DNA of 64,000 nucleotides, taken from the NCBI GenBank assembly GCA_030435675.1, contig CM059623.1, positions 956,012-1,020,011 on the forward strand. Reading direction: 5' to 3'. The first letter of the stretch is position 1, and every line of letters starts with the position of its first letter. The notes beneath the pieces were generated by a model. The model had not been told where the DNA came from and searched no databases. It saw nothing but the letters and a program-made list of their open reading frames with translations. A program made the position numbers and the translations under genes. Of the stretch, positions 33,220-43,876 are shown piece by piece. The stretch is from Steinernema hermaphroditum (taxonomy: Eukaryota > Nematoda > Chromadorea > Rhabditida > Steinernematidae).

Positions 33220-33756
33220 TCAGTTCTCAGCCTTGGCACGACCTCTCTTTTCGGCGGATTCGCCTTCGTCGGCCTCTCCGTCGGCGGCGGCGTTCCTCCG
33301 CACGTCCTTCTCCAACGGGATGTCGAGCCATTTCGACATTTCCTCGGCCGTCTTCCCCTCCAGGCTGTTGGCTGTGTACTTGACGAGAGTGTCGATGAAG
33401 TCCGGCATCTCGAGGTAGTAGGCGGCGTTGATGACGGCCGCCAGCTTCAGCCGAGGCTCCTGTTTGTCCAGGAGCTCTGTGTCCTCCATGGCGACGTTCC
33501 GGTTGAAACGGTGGGTCTGGCGGTCGTCCTCCGAGCGGGGCTCTTCCCCCTCGTGCATCCGCAGCCAGTCGACGATCGCCTCGAGGGCTTCGGCGGCGAT
33601 CGAGGGCATAGGGATCGCCTCCTCGGGGAGCACGTCCTCGTCGAAGCCCAGGTCGCTCATCATCGTCTTCAGAAGGTTCGCCTTCTGGAAGTCCTTCTTC
33701 TGTACCTCAAACTCCTTTCCGTCTGACGACCTCAACTTTACGATTTCGGAGGCCAT
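33220..33756 (-). CDS. SKP1-related protein (SCF ubiquitin-ligase adaptor), copy A, intact
   Basis: A single exon encodes 178 aa. SKP1 links cullin-1 to F-box proteins in SCF ubiquitin ligases; nematodes carry many SKP1-related (skr) genes. The BTB/POZ-like N-terminal half has IVKLRSSDGKEFEV, VLPEEAIPMPSI and EAIVDWLRMHEGEE. The C-terminal F-box-binding part has LDKQEPRLKLAAVINAAYYL, MPDFIDTLVKYTA and LEGKTAEEMSKWLDI. The usual final NDFTPEEE-type helix is replaced by an Ala/Glu/Asp- and Arg/Lys-rich tail ending KRGRAKAEN. The start follows the paralogue. The gene lies upstream of eIF3f on the same strand, about 356 bp apart. Confidence 0.88.
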   Translation of the reverse strand: MASEIVKLRSSDGKEFEVQKKDFQKANLLKTMMSDLGFDEDVLPEEAIPMPSIAAEALEAIVDWLRMHEGEEPRSEDDRQTHRFNRNVAMEDTELLDKQEPRLKLAAVINAAYYLEMPDFIDTLVKYTANSLEGKTAEEMSKWLDIPLEKDVRRNAAADGEADEGESAEKRGRAKAEN

Positions 33757-34069
33757 CGTTGGTTGGAAGGACTGAGCTTTCGATGATGATGGCCGGTTTT
33801 GGTGACATCTATATGCCCTGTAGAGGTCAAATCGCATCGCAAGTGTTCAGAAAGCATCGCTGTGGGTTACGGTAGAACTGGAGCGTTGTATTCCCAAACC
33901 TAAAATAGGTTTATGTAGGAAACGTCTGCAAACTTTAGTCTCTATAGTCCGGACGATCTGTTTTCTCTGTTTCGATGTCAACACTCTTATCAAATGCCAT
34001 CCTCTCCCGAAACCAAAAACACCACCAAATGACTTCCCTATTTTCACTACGGTTCCTTCTGCTAGCGGA

Positions 34070-35813
34070 ATGTTTTTCAACGCAAACCGCTTCCACTTTC
34101 TCGTCTTCATTTCCTGGCAGTTCACGGTCTTTTTCGCCACCCAACAAATCTTCCCGATCTTCTCGAACTACGTCCCCAAATGGCGCTGTGATGAGTCGGA
34201 GCCCTTCGGCAAGAACTGCACCTCCTACTTGGCGTGTAAGACCCAGGTCCACTTCGAGGAGATTGCGTTCCATTCGGCCGCCATCGAGTACGACTGGATT
34301 TGTGATCCCGGCGCCTACTTCGCCTCCCTGTTCGCTCAGGTAAACACTCACTTAGTATCAGTGCTAGCCCCTCTTCCAAACAGATCCAATTCGCCGGCGT
34401 CCTCTGCGGCACATTCTTCTATGGAACTCTCTCCGATGCTTTCGGAAGACGGCCCATCGCCCTTGCGACCCTCACGTCAGGGATCATCTTCACCGTTCTT
34501 TCGGGTCTCGCCCCGAACTGGAAGGTCCTTCTTATTGTCAGGTTCTTCATCGGACTGGCCGTGGGAGGCAACATTGTAGTTGTGTGCACTTTTGTGATGG
34601 AACTCTTGCTGCCGGAGCAAAGGATGATTCTGAGACTGTTCAGCTGGGTAAATCTGCGCACTTTCACCGGAATACTGGATGCTTTAGGGCAACGCCAGAC
34701 TCATGCTAACATCGATTTGCTACTTCTTCCCAGGATGGAGGAAAGCGAGCTTTGTCTTTGCCCTGATATCGCTGCCCGCTCTCCTGATCGTACTTTTCTT
34801 CTTCCCCGAAAGTCCCACTTGGCTTCACAACAAGCAAAAAGTTGAGGATCTGCAGAGAAGTGAGCGAAAAATCGCTAAAATAGCCGGTACTCCCTACGTG
34901 GAATTGGACCGTCCCGCGCCGCAGAAAACACTAAGATTCTTGTAGGTTCCTTTTCCGATTCTTGTAGGTTCCTTTTCCGTGGGCGTTGTTGCGTTGTTAA
35001 TCGCCAACTTGGAGAATTAGATCTTTCAGAACTGTGATGAAAAACAAAACTCTTGCCAAGAGACTTATGGCCATGTGGCTGATGTGGTTCATCGCCGCTC
35101 TCTCGAGTTTCGCCAACGACCTGAACAGTTCGTCTCTTTCTGGAAACTTCTTCTTCAACCAGCTTCTCTTCGCACTCTTCCTCTCTGCTTCCAAAGTGGT
35201 GTGTTCACTTTCTGTGCCTACCGACACTCCGTCTCTAGACCCTCGTTGTCTTCGACACCTTCAGACCCAACTTCAGTCGACGTAACCTTCACCAACACGC
35301 CCAGGCTGTGGCCTGTTTTCTCTTCATCGTTCTCAGCGTTCTGGTGATGGTCGAATATCAGGTACCCGAGTCTTGCCCCTCCAACGCAGTCTTGCCATCT
35401 AGGGCATCGTCATGGTGCTTATCAACGTCATGGGAGCGGTTTTCATCGAGTACACATGGGATGCGTGCTATCTCTGTGCCGTCGAAGGCATGCCGACCGA
35501 GATGAGAGCATCCGCCTTGGGATCCTGCTCGCTGATGGCTCGCTTCGGAGCTCTACTTTCCCCATTTGTAGGTTTTGCGTCTTACTGGCCTTAACTCTTA
35601 AGCCTGCACCTGCAGCTCCTATTCCTAAACAGCGTTTGGGCTCCAAGTGCTTACATGGCTGTATCGGTCCTAGGACTGTTTAATCTGACGATTTCATACT
35701 TCTTCCTGGTTGAAACGAAAGGAATCGACCTGCATACCGTACCAATCCACAAGAAGTCATTTCGGCAAGGAGGTCACATGTGTAAAATTAGAGAGGAAAC
35801 CAGAGATATTTGA
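34070..35813 (+). CDS. SLC22-type organic ion transporter (major facilitator superfamily)
   Basis: Exons 34070-34339, 34384-34647, 34688-34941, 35030-35195, 35239-35361, 35403-35567 and 35616-35813 give 479 aa. SLC22 proteins carry organic cations, anions or carnitine across the plasma membrane. After TM1 comes a Cys-containing extracellular loop (KWRCDESEPFGKNC, YDWICD). The MFS loop-2 signature appears as GTLSDAFGRRPIAL, followed by RFFIGLAVGGN, FFPESPTWLHNKQK after TM6, and the second-half signature-like EGMPTEMRASALGSCSLMAR and VETKG. The gene may have an unseen upstream exon, because the Met at 34070 lies five bases behind an acceptor (ttctgctag) and the usual N-terminal helix is very short. 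Intron 3 carries a tandem gtaggttccttttccg duplication of the donor region. AATAAA lies at about 35834. Confidence 0.85.
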
Positions 35814-36531
35814 ATGCTATGCTTCTTCGTCGAATAAAGCGCTACAATAATTAAGAGCGAAATTAAGAGAATAAATCCGTTTTCGTTAAGAGTATCTAAT
35901 ACACTCACTCTCGAAAACAAGCAGGTAGCGATGCGGGTGGTCTAGGTTTTCATAATTTAAAGGCTTTCAGACCAATCACATCGTCCTCTTCCAGGCATTC
36001 ATTCACACTCTTCTTTCGACGATTCCGAACGCAGTGTCAAGTGCATCAGCGCTTCTAGACAAGAAACTAGACAAGCGTCAACTAAATTTTGTTTCAAATA
36101 AGGCGAAGGTCGTGCAGAAGATGGCTTTCATTTGTGTCTCCAGGGATCGATCCGTTCAGAGCATAGATGACGATCGGTCGGTTCGTCCGTTCACTCTCTA
36201 AGACATGAGTTGAGTGGGCGGTCGTTTTGGAATCACCGCATTCAACTCGGCGTGCTCTGCACCGAAGCGAAGAGAAGACCAATGCATTATAATAAAGTGG
36301 TCGTTGGGGCCTGTTCCCTCTTGCCTATGTCTGTCCTTGACTTTCTATCTTGAGGAGTCCCCACTTCTTGGCATATCTTTCCTCCTCCACCTGCATACGT
36401 CTACGTTTTCGTGGCCATCGTAAATCAAATTGAAGCCCATTCAATCGAGAATCGTTTGTCAGATTGATTTTCTCCAATTGTTCCAAACTGGCATGCTAAG
36501 ACAAATTTTCGAAATTCCTTTATTTCGACTT
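35814..36531. other. intergenic with a dispersed-repeat copy
   Basis: Holds the SLC22 polyadenylation signal and one copy (about 36105-36240) of a dispersed repeat also seen at 44020, 50310 and 20310. No gene seen. Confidence 0.5.
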
Positions 36532-37116
36532 TTAAAAGCAGCAAAATGTGACCCTGTAAGTGGGTTCAATCGTGACCCTGATCGTGGCATTGTGACGAAT
36601 TTTCTGGTGTAAGAAATCACCACCATCCCGCCTTCGGCACTCCTCTGGATCAAGCTTGAACTCAGGAAACGTTTTTTGGAACTTTTCAATCAGCTGCTCG
36701 GTCATCGGATCCTTGGTGATGACGGTGATCGACGTCCGACACTGTGGGCATCCGATATGAGCCTTCTTACGGTCCCTGGGACGTTCGATCACTCGATGGA
36801 GGCACGAGCTGCAGAACCGATGCCCACAAGGGGAGCAAATTATCGGTCTGTAGAAAATGTCCAAGCAGACGGAACAGCAGAGGATCTCCTTGGTGGCGGT
36901 CTTGTATGCCTCAAGCTCTTTCTCGATAGCTTGGGTGGTCTTCGAGGGAGAGGCCATCTCATCGACCTCTTGAGTTAGATCGATGAGCTCGATTACAGGA
37001 GATCGAGCTATTGGAGTCTTCTTTCTCTTCGGGGCTCTGACTTTTCGGATGAGCCCCGGCGATTGAGAGACACTTCTCTGAGCGGCTCGGCTAACAGATC
37101 GGGTTATTGGAGCCAT
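36532..37116 (-). CDS. RING-finger protein with SUMO-interacting-like motif, 194 aa
   Basis: Single exon, starting at an ATG about 20 bases behind an acceptor (cttgcag). Residues 1-35 are basic. VIELIDLTQ at 41-49, followed by acidic residues, is a good match to the hydrophobic core of SUMO-interacting motifs. A short helical stretch leads to a C3HC4 RING at about 81-126 (CSVCLDIFYRP, CSPCGHRFCSSC, CPQCR). The stretch after the RING (QKTFPEFKLDPEECRRRD) is shared with the plus-strand paralogue at 18.6 kb. A SIM plus RING is the layout of SUMO-targeted ubiquitin ligases such as RNF4, but there is only one motif here and RNF4 has its RING at the very end, so that role is inference. The C-terminus ends in an unusual Cys-Cys-Phe. 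Confidence 0.8.
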   Translation of the reverse strand: MAPITRSVSRAAQRSVSQSPGLIRKVRAPKRKKTPIARSPVIELIDLTQEVDEMASPSKTTQAIEKELEAYKTATKEILCCSVCLDIFYRPIICSPCGHRFCSSCLHRVIERPRDRKKAHIGCPQCRTSITVITKDPMTEQLIEKFQKTFPEFKLDPEECRRRDGGDFLHQKIRHNATIRVTIEPTYRVTFCCF

Positions 37117-37341
37117 CGTGAACCATTCACTGCAAGATCACTGCTTGTTCTTTTATGTGGATGTTGGAAATGGAAGCAATGCAATGTTCAGTGTGGCATT
37201 GCTTTTAATTGGGGAGTTGCATGCCATCACAACTTGCAAAATCGTTAAATATGAACTTTTTGGCATTTCGTACCCTCGTTCCCGAACCCGCATAGCTCTG
37301 AAGATTATATCCATATACATAGGAATGAATCCGACGAACGA
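37117..37341. other. intergenic, RING-gene 5' region
   Basis: No gene seen. Short upstream region of the RING gene at 36532-37116. Confidence 0.4.
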
Positions 37342-37615
37342 CCCTACTCGACTCGACGAAATCTGACTCGAAAGATGGAGATGTAGAGGATGAGGAGACC
37401 GACGACGAGATTGCAGTAGAGAAAGCCGTTGAGGATCCGGTTGAAGAGGGCGTAGGCTGGGGTGGGGTAGAGGATGAACTCGCCCTCGTTGACGATTCTG
37501 GATACTACAGTGCAGGTTAGGACAGATGGGGATTCCAATGAAAACTGCTTGACAAGGAGTGTAAGGGAGCAGGGCTGGTTTTCGACTCGACGAAATCCGA
37601 CCCGAATGACAACCC
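37342..37615 (-). pseudogene. receptor-like membrane exon fragment between direct repeats
   Basis: A minus-strand exon-like piece opens behind an acceptor (gcactgtag, about 37506) and encodes GEFILYPTPAYALFN, then a hydrophobic stretch (LNGFLYCNLVVGLLILYI). This resembles one loop and membrane helix of a nematode seven-pass receptor, but there is too little to name a family. It is bracketed by direct repeats of cgactcgacgaaatc(t/c)ga at about 37350 and 37583. No neighbouring exon was found, so it is probably a captured or decayed fragment. Confidence 0.4.
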
Positions 37616-37710
37616 TACCCAAACGAATTGATAAGCCTCCATGTCCACTGTTTCAATCCTATCCTCCTTTCTAAGATCTGTAGTCTTTATTAATCTCAAA
37701 AGCATATCAA

Positions 37711-40382
37711 TTAATCCGTGTAGAAGGGATATTTAGGCGCGAACTTCGTGTCCCCATAGTGCGTCTGCTCGCGCTCGTCAGATATATCCACAGGGCCGAA
37801 GTGAGATTCCCTAAAACGAAACAAATCCAGTCGGGACCCGCCCCTCACGGACTCACTTGTAGTAGGGACTGGGCAGTGTGGGGTATAGTTCGCTGAGGAT
37901 GGAACTGGGCATGCGGACGCGCTTCTTGCTGAGCGCCGCCGCCTCGACTTCAGCCGAGAGCTCGTCGTGGTGCTCGTCGGATACGGTAGTCTGGCCGCTC
38001 TCGTCAGTAATCGTCACCTGTGGCACAGGCTAGAAGCACCGGATTGGGAGGGAAGGGAGAAGCCGGGGACGGTGGCCGAGAGCGCACTCACCTGGATCTG
38101 CGCCCCTTGGTCCAAGTCGGTCCCGTTCGTTTGGCCGTTGGCGGCTTTCGGACGGCCCTTGAACATGACCAGGTCGGCTAGGAGCGGAATCGTGCCCACG
38201 ATAAGCGGCACCGAGACGACGTTGCTTCCATCGGCTTGGGCGTCTATCGTGTAGCGCACGTCGATGATGTGGCAGCTGGAGAGTCGTGGCGGGAGTGCCG
38301 GGACCGAGATCGTCTCGTGATCGAGGCTCAGTGACTGGTGGGCTGCCACCTCGCCGAGCGTCTTGCTGTAGACCACTTTTGAGGCGTTTTTGACATGTTC
38401 TGTGCCGGCGAACGTTTTTGCTCTGAAAATATGAGATATACTGAAGAGAATTATAGGTCAGTGCTTTTATTTTATGGCTATAAACCCGGCTGTGTGCGAA
38501 TTCGCGCCCTCCAGGCACAAAAAGCCAATTAGGTGCTCATGCAAATGGCTGAAGTTGGGGACAAAAAACTGTAGCCTTGCGGGCGGCAAGATTGGTGCTC
38601 ATGCAAATGACTGAAGTTGTCCAAAAAACTACAAAGCTAAGAAATACGTTAAAAACGGCACAAAAACTGTAAAAAAACGCAAAGCCTTGCGTCCCCAGAG
38701 ATATGGTGGAAGTATAGCGCTACCTTCTCGACTGCTTGTGTGGCTCATTGCGAACGTGCTTCGTTTATAAGCGGGCGGTGCCGGGTTCGGTTCCCCTCGG
38801 GGTCCTTATTTTGTGTGGGTGTTTTCCCCGTGCTCACGGAAAAACACACACACACAAACAGACCAACGGACCCGTCGGTTCTCCATTTATATATAGGGGA
38901 TCTTTCTAATTTTATCGCTTTTTGGACCAGAAACATTTTGAATCAAAGCAACGAAATGGTCATAACTATGATGTTTGACTACATAGGCGCTTTTTTCTTC
39001 ACGAAGGACGCTGCTTTTATACATGCAGATCGCTGTGTCATACATATAAGACGATCTTGAAAAGGCCATAGTGGAACGAAGTGTCAGTTCTGTATTTCAC
39101 AAACTTTACAACCACTCTGAATTTCCGACTTTAAAACGAAATCTTACTTGTAGCAAACATGCTGCCTCAGCCGAAGGGTCGAGTTCTTGAGGGTTCGACT
39201 ACTCTGATTCGTGATTTTGCCCTTTATCCTGACGACCTCGCCAGGAGTGTAGCCCGTCCTCTCCACCGCCAACTCCGTGATCACATTTCCGTTCTTCCGA
39301 CAGCAGAACTTGATGCTCGAGTTGGAGTCGCTCGCACTGGCTGGTTGACAGGCCTAACAAGACGTACACTAAGAAAACAGAGATCAGAACTAGGCACCTT
39401 AGGGTCTTCGTTTATGTCCTCTATGCCGATGACGGTGAACGCCTTCTTGGTCACGATGTCGAAGTCCCATGGACGTTCACAAGTGGCGCGGCACGTGTAG
39501 CGGATGTAGCCGTAGTCGCCCTCGAACGAGGACGGAAGAGTCTTCGGGAGGGTATAGGAGAAAGGCACTTCATGGCGTCCTTCGGGCAGCACTCGTTCTT
39601 GCTGAAGGAGGGACCGTAATCTCTGAGACTCTGAGCAAAGGAACCACCTTCACGCCCTTCTTCTTTTTGTCTTCTTTTTCGCTGGAGACGGCGAACTTTT
39701 GAGTGTAGTTGGTGTTGAACTGCTCGCAGAAGTAGGGCTCGCTGTGGCTGCAGTGCGAACGCGACTTGCCGGAATGTTTCGTCCAGTAGGTCCTGGCACG
39801 ACCTTTCAGTTCGAGCAGAATTTCGTTTACTTTCTTCGGCTCACTAAGCTCGATTACGACCTGAAACGGACGTCCGATGTGTGCGAACAATATGCATCTA
39901 GTTTCTTATGGTCTTTTTATGGATTGACGGAGAATGTGGAATTGAACGCAAAAAATGGATACACCCCAAACAGAAAGGCGGACCTTTGGAACACATAATG
40001 TGACTTTCAATCACATGCAGATATTGAGCGATCTTCAAATGACCTACAGGTTCAAAGACATCATTTTGTTACCCTTTCTTGACGTCACGAGAAAATCTCC
40101 CCACTCACCCGTCCAAAAAAATCCTAACATTTGAAAAGCCCCTGCACCCCTGCGACCCATGAAGGGAACCTTGAAAGGGGTGTGACTTTCACTCATATGC
40201 GAACTTTGGACGATCTCTGAATGACCTACAGATTCACATCGTTAGGTTCATTTTGTTACTCTTTATCTCCATTTCTGGCACGAAAAAAGCTCTCCGCTCA
40301 CCCGTCCAGAGATCTCCTGACCCGCAAAGTACGCGTGCTCCGAGTTGTTGAACTCGATCTCGAACTTGTCCAACTTCACCAT
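37711..40382 (-). CDS. arrestin domain-containing protein (ARRDC/alpha-arrestin), 431 aa
   Basis: Exons 40382-40302, 39860-39648, 39601-39398, 39353-39148, 38422-38092, 38017-37857 and 37810-37711 join in phase. Alpha-arrestins are adaptors that bring ubiquitin ligases to membrane receptors and guide their trafficking. The N-domain has MVKLDKFEIEFNNSE, YFAGQEISGR, VVIELSEPKKVNEI, ELKGRARTYWT, LPEGRHEVPFSYTLP and SFEGDYGYIRYTC. The C-domain has GNVITELAVERTGYTPGE, HQSLSLDHETISVP, LSSCHIIDVRY and VSVPLIVGTIPL. The tail is Glu/Asp-rich with SPYYK and PKYPFY, but no clear PPxY for NEDD4-type ligases. Intron 4 (38423-39147) is large and repeat-filled; intron 1 contains a duplicated piece of exon 1. 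A second, shorter arrestin gene is at 54085-55260. Confidence 0.9.
38525..38820 (+). repeat. repeat cluster with tRNA-like SINE unit inside arrestin intron 4
   Basis: ggtgctcatgcaaatg(g/a)ct occurs twice (about 38532 and 38592). At about 38725-38810 a tRNA-like unit follows: tgtggctcattgcgaacgtg (A-box region), then gccgggttcggttcccc (B-box region). The same order occurs in reverse at about 47520-47605 and 10835-10900. It lies antisense to the host gene. Confidence 0.55.
40001..40318. repeat. tandem duplication inside arrestin intron 1
   Basis: A piece starting gtgactttca at 40001 is repeated, diverged, from 40182 (shared atgacctaca, attttgttac, and ctcacccgtcca near the end). The second copy ends in the true exon-1 donor region; the first copy ends in a decayed version (cactcacccgtccaaaaaaa). 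Exon 1 and its donor were therefore partly duplicated. Confidence 0.65.
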
Positions 40383-41198
40383 CGCTCGCTCGTTCGCTTC
40401 ATGCGGAGCCGGAAGTCATCAGTCGAAGAGTCGATTCTGAAACAGAGGCGAACGTTTCAAACTGCTGATCGATGAGCTAATTGCGGTCCCTCGAGGAGCG
40501 TCGCAATGGACCGCGACGAAATGTCAACAAATTAAGCCGAAATTTAACGACGCGAAAAGTCCAAATGCCGCCCCGAGGGACTAATGGCCGAAAACATACT
40601 GTAATGAGAAAAAGTGGCGCTTCGGAGAATCGAATTTTGAGGAGGGGAGGAAGGAAGTGGAGATAAGGGTGGTGCACAAACAGGCGTTGCAGTGGACTTT
40701 GCTAGGCGGTAGAAAAACAACATTGAAGGGAAGATTGGTGGAAAAAGGGACTTTACACGACTTTGCCTCGTCGAAAAAGGGAACGATGAGTAATGGTAAT
40801 TGAAGGGTTCTCTAGAGCAATGCTAGATACGATATGTATCAGTCTGTACACCCCATCTAAAGAGGGACATATCAAATCTTCTTTTCAGCGCCAGAAATAC
40901 TGAAGAGGCACACAAATAGATCGAACGAACATGTGACCTCCCTCCCACTCCCTAGTGTCACGAGTGCATGATGTAATTTTTCAGAAATTCGACGAACGGG
41001 ATAATTGGCATGTACTTCTCGTGCAGCTGGTTTTGCAGCGGCGAAAAGTCCCTTTTGATTTCGTTTCCTCCGACGCACGCGGACGTCGTTATGGAGAGCA
41101 GACTGCTTCAGAGCGATATTCAAATAGGTTCTTATTTTAGAGTGCCGCCAATTGGGACGGAGCGCGTCGAATAAAGTGCAGAGAGGATGTTGGACTTT
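40383..41198. other. intergenic, no gene seen
   Basis: Upstream region of the arrestin-domain gene. The small frames present (for example 40872-41123) show no protein-like conservation or signals I can support. Confidence 0.4.
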
Positions 41199-41768
41199 AG
41201 TGGGGTGCCGAGCTTATGTGATAAATGACGCACACAAGTCCAAAAACCAAAAATCTGAAACTGAAATTCCCAGGTATTATGAAATTTCCACAAAACAGAT
41301 CAGTCATCAAGTCGTCAGAAGTCAGTGATCGGTCACCGGGGGAGTGAGGAGACCTCAAAAATATCTCCACCAATATATAAAAAGATCGATCAGGAAAGGA
41401 GCTACTCTGAACTCATGGTCATAAGGAGAGAATGGCAGCTGTATCCATATCTTCGAAAGGCAATTTGCATCGATTCTTACACTTGTCAGTCCACGACTAT
41501 GAAGTCAACTTTCTTCACAACAGATGTCTCTCTATAATTTATCGCTCACACTTCAGAATTGAGATGGATACAGATTGGCCGTCGGGAAGACAACACCATC
41601 CGTCATCCGTAGACGGGAAAAAGCAGCTCCCACCTCGAATTCCAGGAATAAACAATTAGGGGACTGGGTGGGACGCGGTTCCTTGAGGGGAAATCGCGGC
41701 AATTTAAGTAGAGGAAGTCGAGTACATCGGCTAATTGATCGCTGCAGAAAGCAAAGATAAACTACAAG
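41199..41768 (+). repeat. 570-bp dispersed repeat, copy 1
   Basis: Begins agtggggtgccgagcttatg and ends caaagataaactacaag; nearly identical to 45631-46200 in the same orientation. A 75-codon frame (41432-41659, beginning MAAVSISSKGNLHRFLHLS) and an overlapping 61-codon frame are open in both copies. No terminal inverted repeats or target-site duplication were seen. Confidence 0.85.
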
Positions 41769-43405
41769 TACAGTGGAATATGCCACGAGGCATAGTCTCT
41801 TTGACTCATTCCCGCAGTGATACCAATAAGTGACTCTTCTCCAGGAAAAGCGCACGAGCACTTTGAAAGAAAGTAAATTTAGGGTCACTTGGGAATCATT
41901 GGTTGCAAAAAAAATTTAGGGTTGCAAACAGAAAGGACGATATGCCTTTTTAACATGCTTAGAAAGGCCATAGAATAGCCGTTTCTATTTTCAAAAATTG
42001 TACTTTCTAGTAGTGCCAAATTTCAGCCGAAACGGTACACACCTTATACATCTTTTGCGCTTGTAAGAGAAAGAGGCGGTGCGATAAGAAAGGTCACTAC
42101 CTAGGTGAATGGTTCCCGGACATAATGGCCAAAAAAATGGCCAAAAAGACAGTCTGGTCTACAACCATCGCTGTTTGTCCTCAGTGATAGGTGAAGAGTC
42201 TACGCGGTTCCTGGAGCACAATGTAATGGTTAAGAAAGTAGCTAAGCTGTTTATTATAGACGTGAAGCTGTAGAATCACTCTTTAATGAATCCTTTCCGC
42301 TATCAATATGAATTCGTTATTTATTGCAGAAAGATGCGTGGTATGTACGCTGCTCAATCAGATTGCATTTCATGGAAAACAAACAATTGCTCTAGGCTGT
42401 TTTGAAGTTCGGATGTTAGAAATAGAATCTTTCATACCTAAAAAACAAACGTCTTTGCCCAAATCGATCCATGGGACAAGTCACTTTATGGTCCATTTCC
42501 ACTTCCCATCCCTCTGAAGCACACGAAGATTGATGGCACCTATGAAGTGATCCCAAAACAAACACAGAATAAGACCTTTCGGTTCAGTGGACAGAGCCGC
42601 TAAACGACGAATAAAAGTTGGGAGGCGGAAGGCCAAAATCGATCCGAAACATCACGGTTGGATGGAAATTTGAGCTTGGTTTCGTGCAGAGGTTATAAAT
42701 ATTTAACGCGAGGCGGAATAAATCAGGAGACGGAGAAGCGAGAGTTCTGAATTTGACCGCGACGGGGCACTTTGGGTGCGATTACGTGTACTTTGGTCGT
42801 AAGACCGAATAACATGGAATTGAGAGCGGTGAAAACATGTTGTTACTGAGAGCTTCGTTAAGTGGTTCTATGGGATGTTTTCATTGATGCAACTCTGGGT
42901 ATACGAAGACGCTGTGGAGGGTCACCCTGCATCTGATTTCAAGAAGGGATCACAGTTCAGCTTTGGTCGTTTTAACATCCAATCCAAGGCCAAAATCCTG
43001 AGGCAAAGAACAGCAAATTCCAAAAATAGAGAACTGGACGATTGGTGAAATATTGAGAAATGAAAGAAGTATCTTGACCGAGCAGTGTTATCCCTTAAAT
43101 TTAGTAGAAATTGCTCAGTGTTCTTTCATTATCTCAGACCATCTCAGAGTGATCAATTCAGCAAAATTTTTGACGCATCAGGCATCAGAATTGAGAGCGG
43201 TGGAAACATGTTGTTACTGAGAGCTTCCCTAAGTGGTTCTATGGGATGTTTTCATTGATGCAACTCTGGGTATACGAAGACGCTGTGGAAGGTCACCCTG
43301 CATCTGATTTCAAGAAGGGATCACAGTTCAGCCTTGGTCGTTTTAACATCCAATCCAAAGCCAAAATCCTGAGGCAAATTAACAAGTTTTCACAGATTCT
43401 GCAGC
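41769..43405. other. gene-poor stretch with a tandem duplication
   Basis: No gene supported. About 190 bp at 42817-43007 (gaattgagagcggt... to gaggcaaa) is repeated at 43189-43378 with few differences, 372 bp apart. Confidence 0.5.
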
Positions 43406-43876
43406 CTAGAAATCTTCATTTTCTTCATTTTTTGTACTAAAAAGTGCACCACTAATGGAATTCGATAGTCGCCGAAACACATTTTCATGTTTTCCGTCTT
43501 CCTGCGAACGGATTCCCTTTTCCTGTGCGTCTGCTGATGACATATGTATAGCATTGATGTTTATTTGTCTGGAAGAATTCTGACTAAAGTACCCTTTTTG
43601 GACACCTTGTGTTTTATACTGCGTACTCACCGGATCGGTCTTTAGGTGAGAATCTTCATCCGATGGGACCGAACAGAATATTTGATTTCCAGTTTTGTCT
43701 CTTGAATCAACGACATTACACCATGAAAGACGCTTATATGGCACAAAACAGAGTAAATATCCTTCTGGGAGCCAGAACGAGCAACATGAAGGACATGTAC
43801 GGCCGCTAACTAAATTCATTCGAGCGAATGAGAGAGCAACCCGGCCGATCGCCGGGAACACAACTTTAAGACCCAA
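43406..43876 (-). CDS. unidentified ORF, 156 aa (possible terminal exons)
   Basis: The frame ends with a protein-like hydrophilic tail (MSSADAQEKGIRSQEDGK and FRRLSNSISGALF) and is preceded by a Cys-rich piece (GRTCPSCCSFWLPEG). A good donor (gatccggtgagtacg, near 43635) and an acceptor (gggtactttag) 47 bp apart suggest an intron of the usual size, but splicing would shift the downstream frame, so I cannot choose a model. No family recognised. It could be a decayed gene end. Confidence 0.25.
   Translation of the reverse strand: MGLKVVFPAIGRVALSFARMNLVSGRTCPSCCSFWLPEGYLLCFVPYKRLSWCNVVDSRDKTGNQIFCSVPSDEDSHLKTDPVSTQYKTQGVQKGYFSQNSSRQININAIHMSSADAQEKGIRSQEDGKHENVFRRLSNSISGALFSTKNEENEDF

Larger units (their letters stand above)
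31166..33836 (-). repeat. arm A of a large inverted duplication (SKP1-like, eIF3f, arrestin part)
   Basis: This block is highly similar to 51998-54578 on the opposite strand, through exons, introns and intergenic DNA. It ends at the arrestin intron 3 (about 31166), where the acceptor is lost and the similarity stops. The other end, 33800-33836, is the SKP1-like promoter with the sequence catatagatgtcacca in reverse. Confidence 0.9.
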
